Shown: positions 24,560-32,956 of the stretch, piece by piece
Layout of the letters: each line of letters opens with the position of its first letter
Position numbering within the stretch: position 1 is the stretch's first letter
Source: an uncultured Draconibacterium sp.
Lineage (GTDB): Bacteria; Bacteroidota; Bacteroidia; Bacteroidales; Prolixibacteraceae
NCBI RefSeq assembly: GCF_963677565.1
Contig: NZ_OY781981.1
Span: 3,030,001-3,094,000 of the forward strand
Length of the DNA: 64,000 bases
Reading direction: 5' to 3'
Notes under the pieces: generated by a model
Databases searched by the model: none
What the model was told of the DNA's origin: nothing
Seen by the model: the letters and a program-made list of their open reading frames with translations, nothing else
Position numbers and translations under genes: made by a program

Positions 24560-27169
24560 ATGATTACAAATAGTATCAAAAAAACGATTTTGCTTGTGGC
24601 CATTACGCTGGGCGTATTTTCAGCATGGGCCCAACAATACCCCTATCAAAACCCCGAATTAAGTTCTGAAGAACGTGCAAAAGATTTGGTTTCGCGATTA
24701 ACGCTCGAAGAAAAAGCGATATTGATGTGCGACCAGTCCGATGCTATTCCGAGGCTCGGGATCAAAAAATTCAACTGGTGGAGCGAAGCTCTGCATGGTT
24801 ACGCCAACAACGATAATGTAACCGTTTTCCCGGAACCGATTGGAATGGCGGCTTCGTTTAACGACGAATTGCTGCTTGAAATTTACGATGCCGTTTCGGA
24901 TGAAGGACGGGCCAAATACAACGAGTGGATCAACGCCGGAAACGAAAACAAACGCTTTCTGAGTCTTTCGGTGTGGACGCCAAACGTGAACATTTTCCGC
25001 GATCCGCGTTGGGGCCGTGGCCAGGAAACCTATGGAGAAGATCCTTACCTGACTTCCAGAATGGGCGTTTCGGTAGTAAAAGGATTGCAGGGGCCGGCCG
25101 ATGCCAAATATCGGAAACTGCTGGCTTGTGCCAAACACTTTGCTGTGCACTCGGGCCCGGAGTGGAGCCGCCACGAGCTCAACCTTAACGACATTAGTCC
25201 GCGAGAATGGTACGAAACCTATTTGCCCGCCTTTAAAGCACTGGTTCAGGATGCCGATGTGCGCCAGGTAATGTGTGCCTATCAACGCCTTGACGATGAA
25301 CCTTGTTGCGGAAGTACCCGGCTGTTGCAACGCATTTTGCGCGACGAATGGGGGTATCAGTACATGGTAGTTTCGGATTGCGGTGCGGTTACCGATTTTT
25401 TTACCACGCACAATGTGTCGTCCGATGCGGTGCATGCAGCCTCAAAAGCTGTTTTGGCCGGTACCGATGTGGAATGTGTTTGGGAAAATTATCCGTTTAT
25501 GAACCTTCCCGAGGCTGTTGACCGCGATCTGATAAAAGAAGAAGATATCGATAAAAGCGTAGTGCGTTTGTTAACCGGGCGTTTTGATCTGGGCGATTTC
25601 GACGACGATGCCATTGTGCCTTACGCTCAAATTCCGCCATCGGTTTTAAACAACGAAAAACACCGCCAACTGGCACTCGACATGGCAAGGCAAACCATGA
25701 CTCTTCTTCAGAATAAAAATAAGGTGTTGCCTTTATCAAGAAAGACAAAGAAAATTGCTGTGATTGGCCCCAACGCCAACGACGAGCCCATGTTGTGGGG
25801 AAATTACAACGGAACACCGGTGCGCACCATTTCAATTTTGGAAGGAATAAAAACCAAACTTTCGGAGCGCAACATTGTGTACGATAAAGCTTGTGATTTG
25901 GTTGAAGACAAGGTTACCGAAAGTTATTTCGACCAGTGTAGTTTTGAAGGTTTACCGGGAATTAAAGCCAGGTATTGGAACAACCCCGACCGAAAAGGAG
26001 AGGTGGTAACAACCGACCAAATTGTAAATCCGATTAAAAAAACCACTGCCGGTCAACACGAATTTGCTTCGGGCGTTAAGCTTGAAGGTTTTTCGGCCGT
26101 TTATGAAACGGAGTTTGTCGCCAAATCGAGCGAAGAAATTGTGTTTAAAGGTGGTGCCACCGGACATTACGAGTTGCTGGTAAATGGCGAAACAATTTCG
26201 CAGTACGACAACTGGCGGACACTTTCTTCGCGAATTCCTTACCAGGTGGAGGCCGGGAAAAAATACAAAATAGAAATCCGCTACGCACAATTAAATAACT
26301 GGCAGGCCAATATCGAATTCAACTTCGGAAAAGAAGTGGATGTGGATTATACCGAACTCATCAAAAAACTAAACGGTATTGAAACCGTGGTGTTTGTTGG
26401 CGGGCTTTCCGGAAACCTGGAGGGCGAAGAAATGCCGGTTTCGTATCCCGGTTTTAAAGGAGGCGACCGTACCAATATCGACCTTCCCGCGGTTCAGCGA
26501 AACTGTTTGAAAGCTTTAAAAGAGGCCGGCAAAAAAGTGGTTTTTGTAAACTGCTCGGGTTCTGCAATCGCTTTAACACCCGAAACCGAAACCTGCGATG
26601 CTATCCTTCAGGCCTGGTATGCCGGCGAATCGGGCGGACAGGCCATCGCCGATGTGCTTTTTGGCGATTACAATCCTTCGGGAAAACTGCCTGTTACTTT
26701 CTACAAAAGTTCCGATCAGCTGAACGATTTTGAAGACTATTCGATGAAAGGACGCACTTACCGCTACATGGAAGATGCCTTGTTTCCCTTTGGTCATGGC
26801 CTCAGTTATACCGATTTCGTAATTGGTGAAGCCAGCCTTAGTAAATCAACTTTTAATAAAAATGAAGCGATACAGATCACTGTTCCGGTTGCCAACACCG
26901 GTTCGTATGATGGAACTGAAATCGTTCAGGTGTACGTGCGTAAAGTAGATGATATTGAAGGGCCGATAAAAACATTGAAAGGCTTTAAACGCCTGGAAGT
27001 CGCCAAAGGAAAATCGAAGGATGCAGTGATTGATTTGCCACCATCTTCTTTCGAGTTTTACGATTGGGCACAACGCAAAATGACTGTGACTCCGGGAGAA
27101 TACGAGATTTTTTACGGCACCAGTTCGGATAAAAAAGAGTTGAAAACTTTAAAAGTGAATATACTTTAG
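24560..27169 (+). CDS. GH3 beta-xylosidase-like enzyme with PA14 insert
   Basis: An 869-residue GH3 enzyme. An in-frame CTG/TTG-type start lies inside the previous gene; ATG 24560 gives a clean signal peptide (ending SAWAQ, about 25), so I use it. Order: GH3 N-terminal barrel with FRDPRWGRGQETYGEDP and nucleophile Asp273 (VVSDCGAV), the C-terminal alpha/beta sandwich, an inserted PA14 domain (about 455-605; GIKARYWNNPDRKG, GHYELLVNGETISQYDNW), and a fibronectin-III-like tail. PA14 inserts mark the xylan-1,4-beta-xylosidase branch of GH3. Its likely role is to release xylose from xylo-oligosaccharides in the periplasm. It is 12 bp before a GH43-CBM6 gene. Confidence 0.9.
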   Translation: MITNSIKKTILLVAITLGVFSAWAQQYPYQNPELSSEERAKDLVSRLTLEEKAILMCDQSDAIPRLGIKKFNWWSEALHGYANNDNVTVFPEPIGMAASFNDELLLEIYDAVSDEGRAKYNEWINAGNENKRFLSLSVWTPNVNIFRDPRWGRGQETYGEDPYLTSRMGVSVVKGLQGPADAKYRKLLACAKHFAVHSGPEWSRHELNLNDISPREWYETYLPAFKALVQDADVRQVMCAYQRLDDEPCCGSTRLLQRILRDEWGYQYMVVSDCGAVTDFFTTHNVSSDAVHAASKAVLAGTDVECVWENYPFMNLPEAVDRDLIKEEDIDKSVVRLLTGRFDLGDFDDDAIVPYAQIPPSVLNNEKHRQLALDMARQTMTLLQNKNKVLPLSRKTKKIAVIGPNANDEPMLWGNYNGTPVRTISILEGIKTKLSERNIVYDKACDLVEDKVTESYFDQCSFEGLPGIKARYWNNPDRKGEVVTTDQIVNPIKKTTAGQHEFASGVKLEGFSAVYETEFVAKSSEEIVFKGGATGHYELLVNGETISQYDNWRTLSSRIPYQVEAGKKYKIEIRYAQLNNWQANIEFNFGKEVDVDYTELIKKLNGIETVVFVGGLSGNLEGEEMPVSYPGFKGGDRTNIDLPAVQRNCLKALKEAGKKVVFVNCSGSAIALTPETETCDAILQAWYAGESGGQAIADVLFGDYNPSGKLPVTFYKSSDQLNDFEDYSMKGRTYRYMEDALFPFGHGLSYTDFVIGEASLSKSTFNKNEAIQITVPVANTGSYDGTEIVQVYVRKVDDIEGPIKTLKGFKRLEVAKGKSKDAVIDLPPSSFEFYDWAQRKMTVTPGEYEIFYGTSSDKKELKTLKVNIL

Positions 27170-27181
27170 AAACTACCGCAG

Positions 27182-28564
27182 ATGATGAATTCAAAACAAA
27201 AAATACTTACAAGCTTTATTGCACTTACGCTGTTTTTTTCAGCGCATGTTTTTGGGCAAAACCCCATCGTTCAAACCTATTACACTGCCGACCCCGCGCC
27301 GATGGTACACGATGGTACTGTGTATTTATATACAAGCCACGATGAGGATTCAACCGTAAATAATTTTTTTACCATGTACGATTGGCGTTGTTATTCGTCA
27401 ACCGATATGGTAAACTGGACCGATCATGGAGCAGTGGCTTCGCTGAAAAATTTTGCGTGGCTCGATAAAACAAATGGCGCGTGGGCACCACAATGCATCG
27501 GGCGGGACGGAAAGTTTTATCTGTACGTTCCCATTCACGGAGAAGGCATTTCGGTTTTGGTTGCCGATTCGCCAACCGGCCCCTTTACCGATCCGCTCGG
27601 AAAACGTTTAATCGAAACCGATCACATCTGGCAGGATATCGATCCTACCGTTTTTGTTGATGATGACGGACAGGCTTACCTCTACTGGGGAAATCCAAAG
27701 TTGTGGTACGTGAAGTTAAACGAGGATATGATTTCATACGACAAAAGTATTGGGCAAAACGGAGTAGTTTCTGTTGAAATGACTACCGAAGCCTTTGGCA
27801 CCCACGAAGGCCGCGATGGGAAGCCCGGTCCTTCTTACACCGAAGGCCCGTGGTTTTACAAACGCAACAATTTGTACTACATGGTGTATGCTGCTGCCGG
27901 AATTCCCGAGTACATTGCTTATTCCACAGCACCTTCACCTGAAGGGCCCTGGACTTATCGTGGATTTATTATGGAACGGGCACCACACCTGGCTTTTACA
28001 AACCATGCCGGAATTATTGATTTTAAAGGGAAGTCGTATTTTATTTATCACGATCAGGCTTTGTCGGTTAACCAGGGCTTTAAACGTTCTGTTAGTATTG
28101 AGGCCTTCGAATACAACCCCGACGGAACTATTCCTGTAATTGTTCCTACCAAAGAAGGTGTTACCGAAAGTGTTGAAAACCTGAATCCGTATCAACGTGT
28201 GGAGGCCGAAACCATTGCCTGGTCGGAAGGATTAAAAACGAAATCGGATGAAACGGTTGGTGTTTACGTGAGCAATATCGATAATAACGATTTTATAAAA
28301 ATACGAAGTGTAGATTTTGCTAAAGGAGCCAAAAAGTTTGAGGCGGCTGTTGCCGGCGTTCATTCAGGAAGTATCGAAATCCGTATCGATGAAAAAGACG
28401 GCGAATTATTGGGAACTCTTGCTGTTACCGGCACCGGAGGCGAACAAAACTGGAAAACACTTTCAACCAAAATAAAAGAGGCTAAGGGTGTACACGATGT
28501 TTACCTGGTTTTTAAAGGAGAAGACAAAGGCTTATTCAATTTTGATTGGTGGCAATTCAAATAA
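27182..28564 (+). CDS. GH43-CBM6 arabinofuranosidase/xylosidase
   Basis: A 460-residue secreted protein (signal ends VFGQ, about 26). The GH43 propeller has Asp37 (YTADPAPMV), Asp154 (QDIDPTVF) and Glu221 (YTEGPWFY). A C-terminal CBM6-like beta-sandwich spans about 335-460 (NPYQRVEAETIAWSEG, DFIKIRSVDFAKGAKKFEAAVAG, FNFDWWQF) and typically binds xylan. The pairing of this GH43 type with CBM6 is common in arabinoxylan alpha-L-arabinofuranohydrolases. ATG 27182 and ATG 27185 are adjacent; either would work. Confidence 0.9.
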   Translation: MMNSKQKILTSFIALTLFFSAHVFGQNPIVQTYYTADPAPMVHDGTVYLYTSHDEDSTVNNFFTMYDWRCYSSTDMVNWTDHGAVASLKNFAWLDKTNGAWAPQCIGRDGKFYLYVPIHGEGISVLVADSPTGPFTDPLGKRLIETDHIWQDIDPTVFVDDDGQAYLYWGNPKLWYVKLNEDMISYDKSIGQNGVVSVEMTTEAFGTHEGRDGKPGPSYTEGPWFYKRNNLYYMVYAAAGIPEYIAYSTAPSPEGPWTYRGFIMERAPHLAFTNHAGIIDFKGKSYFIYHDQALSVNQGFKRSVSIEAFEYNPDGTIPVIVPTKEGVTESVENLNPYQRVEAETIAWSEGLKTKSDETVGVYVSNIDNNDFIKIRSVDFAKGAKKFEAAVAGVHSGSIEIRIDEKDGELLGTLAVTGTGGEQNWKTLSTKIKEAKGVHDVYLVFKGEDKGLFNFDWWQFK

Positions 28565-28623
28565 TATTGGGAAAGTGACCTGTAAATTATAAAACGAAGC
28601 AAAAACAGACAGAGGTTATTTAG

Positions 28624-30669
28624 ATGAAGAAGAGTATAGTGTGGTGCGTGGTGTTGATGATTTTTATGCCAATAAATCAGTTGTTGGCGTGGGAGGGAAT
28701 GCCTATGCCAAAACTCCATGTTGAAGGGCGTTATTTGAAAGATTCTACCGGGCACATTGTAAATCTGCATGGATTTGCACAAACCTATTCGCCCTGGTTT
28801 AACGAGCAAAATAAGCAATGGAACAACTACGATGTTCAGGCGTGCTTAACTTACAATCAGCAAATTATCGATGATATTTTAACCGCCGGCTGGGAAATGA
28901 ACTTTGTTCGTTTACACATGGATCCATACTGGAGCAATACTCCCGGTTGTACGGGTAGATACGAAGGTGAAGAATGTTTTAGCGAAACGCGTTTTGTAAA
29001 ATACCTCGACGAAGTTTTTGTACCCATGGCCGAATATGCAGTTACAAAGGGGCTGTATGTGGTAATGCGGCCTCCCGGTGTATGTCCCGAAAATATTGAA
29101 ATTGGGGGCGTTTACCAGGAATATCTGCTGAAGGTTTGGGACATTGTTGCGCAGCATCCGAAATTGAAAAATAATCCGAACATCATGTTCGAGTTGGCCA
29201 ACGAACCAATTCACATACTTGGTCCTGACGGAACATATGGATCCGGAACGCAGGGGCATTTCGATAACCTGAAAACCTATTTTCAGGCTATTGTTGATAC
29301 CATTCGGGCCAGTGCAGATAATATTCTTTGGATACCGGGGCTGGGTTATCAGTCGCAATATTCGGGTTATGCCATTAATCCAATCGAAGGCGAAAATATT
29401 GGTTATGCCGTTCATGTTTATCCGGGCTGGTTTAACAGCGGAAACGGATACGAGCCCTTCCAAAGAGGCTGGGACGAGCAGGTTCAGCCGGTGGCCGACT
29501 TTGCCCCGGTAATGGTAACCGAAATGGACTGGGCACCGGAGAAATACGAATCCTCGTGGGGAAAAGACATCACCGGAACTGCGGGCGGTGAAGGGTTTGG
29601 TGCCAACTTTAAAAAAATTACCGACGAATGTGGCAATGTAAGCTGGCTGCTTTTTACCAGTCCCGATTTGTTGGCCGATTTTACCGGCATTGCTCCGGCA
29701 GACGGCGAAGAATATACGTTTTTGAACGATCCTGAAGCTTGTCCGTGGCCCATTTACCAATGGTTTAAGGACTACAAGCAGGAGTACGATTTTCAAGGAG
29801 CATCAACTGATTATTTAACGCTTACTGATCTGATTGTGGAAAATGGCGAGGCCTTATCAGTCATGACAAGCAGTTCAACCAGTTTAACAGTAAACGCTGT
29901 TTTTGCCGACGGACACACCGAGAACATCAGCTCTCTGGCAGAATACACAATCGATAAACCCGAAATTGTGCAGGCGTTCAGGGGGCGGATTCATGCCCTG
30001 AAGGATGGTGAAGCAAATATTACAATTTCTTACACGGGGCCGGGCGGAAATAAAATGCAGGCATCAGTGCAGGTTAATGCCAGCACATTCCCGCTCACCA
30101 ACGAGGTGTTTAACCCCGATATTTGGGAAGACGGCACCTTTGACGAAACAACAGGAACGCTCATTACCGGTCAATATGGTTTTGGAGGCTGGTACTACAG
30201 CAACGGTGTAGATCTTTCAAACTATAAATACCTGGTGGTGAAACTGGGAAATACAAATGCCTGTGGTTTTTCATTCCGTTTATACGACGAAAACAGTTAC
30301 TGGACAACACCAGGAATTTATGATGTGGGCAACGATGATCAGGTGGTGGTTTCGCTCGACAATATGTACAAAGACGGAACAACAACCCAAATGGATCCCT
30401 CGCATATTTATTATGTTGGCTTTTGGTCAACCGGAGGCTGTCCTTTAATCATCGATGATGTTTACCTCACCAACGACGAAAATTATGCAAAGCCTACCGG
30501 AATATTTGATCTTTTTCCTGTCGATTCAGAACCCGAATTTGTGGATGTTTACACTATTACCGGTGCAAGAATACGCTCTCAGGTAGAACGCTCCGAGGCT
30601 ACAAAAGGACTGAAAGATGGGATTTACATAGTTGGCAGAAAAAAAGTTGTTGTGGTTGGCAGAAATTAA
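28624..30669 (+). CDS. GH5 endo-glycanase, multidomain, with sorting-tail-like C-terminus
   Basis: A 681-residue secreted GH5 enzyme (signal ends LLAW, about 22). The catalytic barrel spans about 28-395, with acid/base Glu194 (FELANEP) and nucleophile Glu300 (VMVTEMDW), plus the supporting HVYPGW and NLHGF motifs. Then come a Big2-like Ig domain (about 398-480; LTLTDLIVENGEAL, GEANITISYTG), a carbohydrate-binding-like beta-sandwich (about 490-635) and a tail (FVDVYTITGARIR, GLKDGIYIVGRKKVVV) resembling type IX secretion type-A sorting tails. The subfamily is not determined, so xylanase versus glucanase/mannanase is open. It is the only candidate endo-acting enzyme of the big operon. Confidence 0.85.
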   Translation: MKKSIVWCVVLMIFMPINQLLAWEGMPMPKLHVEGRYLKDSTGHIVNLHGFAQTYSPWFNEQNKQWNNYDVQACLTYNQQIIDDILTAGWEMNFVRLHMDPYWSNTPGCTGRYEGEECFSETRFVKYLDEVFVPMAEYAVTKGLYVVMRPPGVCPENIEIGGVYQEYLLKVWDIVAQHPKLKNNPNIMFELANEPIHILGPDGTYGSGTQGHFDNLKTYFQAIVDTIRASADNILWIPGLGYQSQYSGYAINPIEGENIGYAVHVYPGWFNSGNGYEPFQRGWDEQVQPVADFAPVMVTEMDWAPEKYESSWGKDITGTAGGEGFGANFKKITDECGNVSWLLFTSPDLLADFTGIAPADGEEYTFLNDPEACPWPIYQWFKDYKQEYDFQGASTDYLTLTDLIVENGEALSVMTSSSTSLTVNAVFADGHTENISSLAEYTIDKPEIVQAFRGRIHALKDGEANITISYTGPGGNKMQASVQVNASTFPLTNEVFNPDIWEDGTFDETTGTLITGQYGFGGWYYSNGVDLSNYKYLVVKLGNTNACGFSFRLYDENSYWTTPGIYDVGNDDQVVVSLDNMYKDGTTTQMDPSHIYYVGFWSTGGCPLIIDDVYLTNDENYAKPTGIFDLFPVDSEPEFVDVYTITGARIRSQVERSEATKGLKDGIYIVGRKKVVVVGRN

Positions 30670-30680
30670 ATCAGTATAAA

Positions 30681-31244
30681 ATGAACTTTACATTTCAAAA
30701 AAATCAAATAGTAACAGTAACCCTTGCTTTGCTGCTATTCATTTCTTTCCAAGGTTTTGCACAGAACAACAATCCGGAAAACAGCGAAAGCATTTTCCGC
30801 GATTTTAAAACCGAACTAATGTGGAAAGCCAATGTGAAAATTGGTACGATGATAAATGTGGGCGAAAGTAAACGTGGAACGCGTCGTGTAATTCCGATCA
30901 CCGGCGGCACATTTAGCGGACCAAAAATTAAGGGTGAGGTTTTGCCCGGTGGTGAAGACTGGCAATTGGTTCGGCCCGATGGCGATACCGAATTGTATGC
31001 CCGTTATTTAATGAAAACAGATGATGGCACAGTACTCCAGATTTTAAACAAAGCCTTAATGCATGCGCCTGCGCAAGGAGAGGAAGGCGGCTTTTATGTG
31101 AAATCGGTGATCGACATTGAAGCACCTGTAGAAAGTGCCTATGATTATTTAAACCACGCCATATTTTTAGGAACACTCGAAATGCCTCAGTTGAAATCCA
31201 ATGAAGCACCTTACGTGATTATTGGGGTTTACAAAGTGTTGTAA
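30681..31244 (+). CDS. DUF3237 (UPF0311) secreted protein
   Basis: A 187-residue protein with a signal peptide (ending QGFAQ, about 28). The rest is a single beta-barrel domain of the DUF3237 type: FKTELMWKANVKIG, GTRRVIPITGGTFSGPKIKGEVLPGGEDW, PDGDTELYARYLMKTDDGTVLQI, and YVIIGVYKVL at the end. The family has no established biochemical function. It sits 11 bp after the GH5 gene, inside the xylan operon, so a role in binding or processing sugars, acids or esters is possible but unproven. Confidence 0.85.
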   Translation: MNFTFQKNQIVTVTLALLLFISFQGFAQNNNPENSESIFRDFKTELMWKANVKIGTMINVGESKRGTRRVIPITGGTFSGPKIKGEVLPGGEDWQLVRPDGDTELYARYLMKTDDGTVLQILNKALMHAPAQGEEGGFYVKSVIDIEAPVESAYDYLNHAIFLGTLEMPQLKSNEAPYVIIGVYKVL

Positions 31245-31346
31245 GTCAGTTTTGGTCTGGCTTCCAAAGGCGTTTATGGTTGATTAACACGAAAATGACT
31301 TAAATACAAACTTGATTGATTTGATTGAAAAATAAATATTACTGTT

Positions 31347-32915
31347 ATGAATAAATATTCTTTTTTGTTACTGATTCTTTTGCTGCTGGCATTTCAAACC
31401 AGCCAGGCACAAAAAGCTACTAATCCGATTATTTATTCGGATATACCCGATATGTCGATGATCCGGGTTGGAGATAATTATTACATGAGTAGCACCACCA
31501 TGCACATGGCGCCCGGCGTGCCCATTATGAAATCGACCGATTTGGTAAACTGGGAAATGGTAAGTTATGCTTACGATACGCTGGGCGATGTTGATGCGCT
31601 TAACCTGAATAATGAAAAACGGGCTTACGGATACGGTTCATGGGCCAGCTGTATCCGTTACCACAACAACAAATTTTATGTGTCAACCTTTTCCAGTACC
31701 ACCGGAAAAACCTATATTTTTTCAACAACCGACATTGAAAAAGGCAAGTGGGAACAAATTTCGTTTCAGCCAAGTTTGCACGACCATACCCTGTTTTTCG
31801 ACGACGATGGAAAAACTTACATCATCTGGGGAAATGGCAAATTAATGATGGCCGAACTGGAACCTGATCTTTCAGGGGTGAAAGAAGGTACCGAACAGGT
31901 ATTACTCGAAAATGCCAGTGCTCCGGCCGGCGAAAATATAATGCTGGGTGCCGAAGGTTCGCAACTCTTTAAGGTGAATAACAAATATTACCTTTTCGAC
32001 ATTACCTGGCCGCGAGGCGGAATGCGCACGGTTGTTGTTCACAGGGCGGATAAAATTACTGGTCCCTGGGAAGGTCGTGTGGCCCTTCAGGACAAAGGCG
32101 TGGCACAGGGCGGTTTAATCGATACTCCCGATGGAAAATGGTTCGCTTACCTCTTCCGCGATAATGGCTCGGTAGGCCGTATTCCGTACCTGGTACCTGT
32201 ACAATGGGAAGACGGATGGCCCGTTTTGGGCGTCGATGGAAAAGTTCCCGAGGAGCTGGATCTGCCGGCAAGCAAAGGTTTAATTCCCGGAATTGTAAAC
32301 TCCGATGAATTTACCCGCAAAAAGAACGATGCTGATTTGCCACTGGTTTGGCAATGGAACCATAATCCGGTGAACGAACTTTGGTCGGTTCGCGACCGCA
32401 AAGGATACCTGCGATTGACCACGGGCCGTGTTGACGAAAGCTTTGTTTATGCAAGAAACACACTGACTCAGCGAACTTTTGGCCCTGTGAGTTCAGCCAA
32501 TACTTTAGTGGATGCTTCGAACATGAAAGATGGCGATTATGCCGGATTGTGTGCCTTACAAAGAAAGTACGGACAAGTGGGCGTAAAAATGACCGGCGGC
32601 GAGAAATATATTTACATGATCAGCAACGAAACCGATACCCCGGTTGAAATGGAAAGTCTGCCGCTAACACAAAACGAAGTGTATTTTAAAATCGACTGCG
32701 ATTTCCGTGAACGAAAAGATATTGCCCGGTTTTATTACAGCCTCGACGGGAAAAAATGGACGGCAATTGGCGGCCCCCTAAAAATGGAATATACCCTGAT
32801 GGAACATTTTATGGGCTATCGTTTTGGCCTTTTTAACTACGCTACGAAGAATACAGGAGGACACGTCGATTTCGATTATTTCAGAATCAATGATAAGATT
32901 TCAGCTGACACTTAG
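31347..32915 (+). CDS. GH43 (subfamily 12-like) alpha-L-arabinofuranosidase / xylosidase
   Basis: A 522-residue secreted GH43 (signal ends TSQAQ, about 22). The opening IIYSDIPDMSMIRVGDNYYM and APGVPIMKSTDLVNWE is typical of the GH43_12-type branch. Catalytic acids are Asp35 (IPDMSM), Asp146 (LHDHTLFF) and Glu203 (LGAEGSQLF). A C-terminal XynB-like beta-sandwich (about 325-515; NSDEFTRKKNDADLPLVWQW, GYRFGLFNYATKNTGGHVDFDYFRI) follows. It most likely removes arabinofuranose from arabinoxylan oligosaccharides. A 102-bp gap precedes it, with no recognisable promoter or terminator. Confidence 0.9.
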   Translation: MNKYSFLLLILLLLAFQTSQAQKATNPIIYSDIPDMSMIRVGDNYYMSSTTMHMAPGVPIMKSTDLVNWEMVSYAYDTLGDVDALNLNNEKRAYGYGSWASCIRYHNNKFYVSTFSSTTGKTYIFSTTDIEKGKWEQISFQPSLHDHTLFFDDDGKTYIIWGNGKLMMAELEPDLSGVKEGTEQVLLENASAPAGENIMLGAEGSQLFKVNNKYYLFDITWPRGGMRTVVVHRADKITGPWEGRVALQDKGVAQGGLIDTPDGKWFAYLFRDNGSVGRIPYLVPVQWEDGWPVLGVDGKVPEELDLPASKGLIPGIVNSDEFTRKKNDADLPLVWQWNHNPVNELWSVRDRKGYLRLTTGRVDESFVYARNTLTQRTFGPVSSANTLVDASNMKDGDYAGLCALQRKYGQVGVKMTGGEKYIYMISNETDTPVEMESLPLTQNEVYFKIDCDFRERKDIARFYYSLDGKKWTAIGGPLKMEYTLMEHFMGYRFGLFNYATKNTGGHVDFDYFRINDKISADT

Positions 32916-32956
32916 AATAGATAAACTGTATTATCAAAAAACTAAATTGTAAAACA

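Noticed and set aside
24698..25435. Minus-strand open frame of 245 codons within the GH3 gene
   Set aside because: Lies fully antisense to the GH3 catalytic barrel; composition is basic and repetitive with no domain.
28912..29796. Minus-strand open frame of 294 codons within GH5
   Set aside because: Antisense to the GH5 catalytic region with its two Glu motifs; no recognisable protein features.
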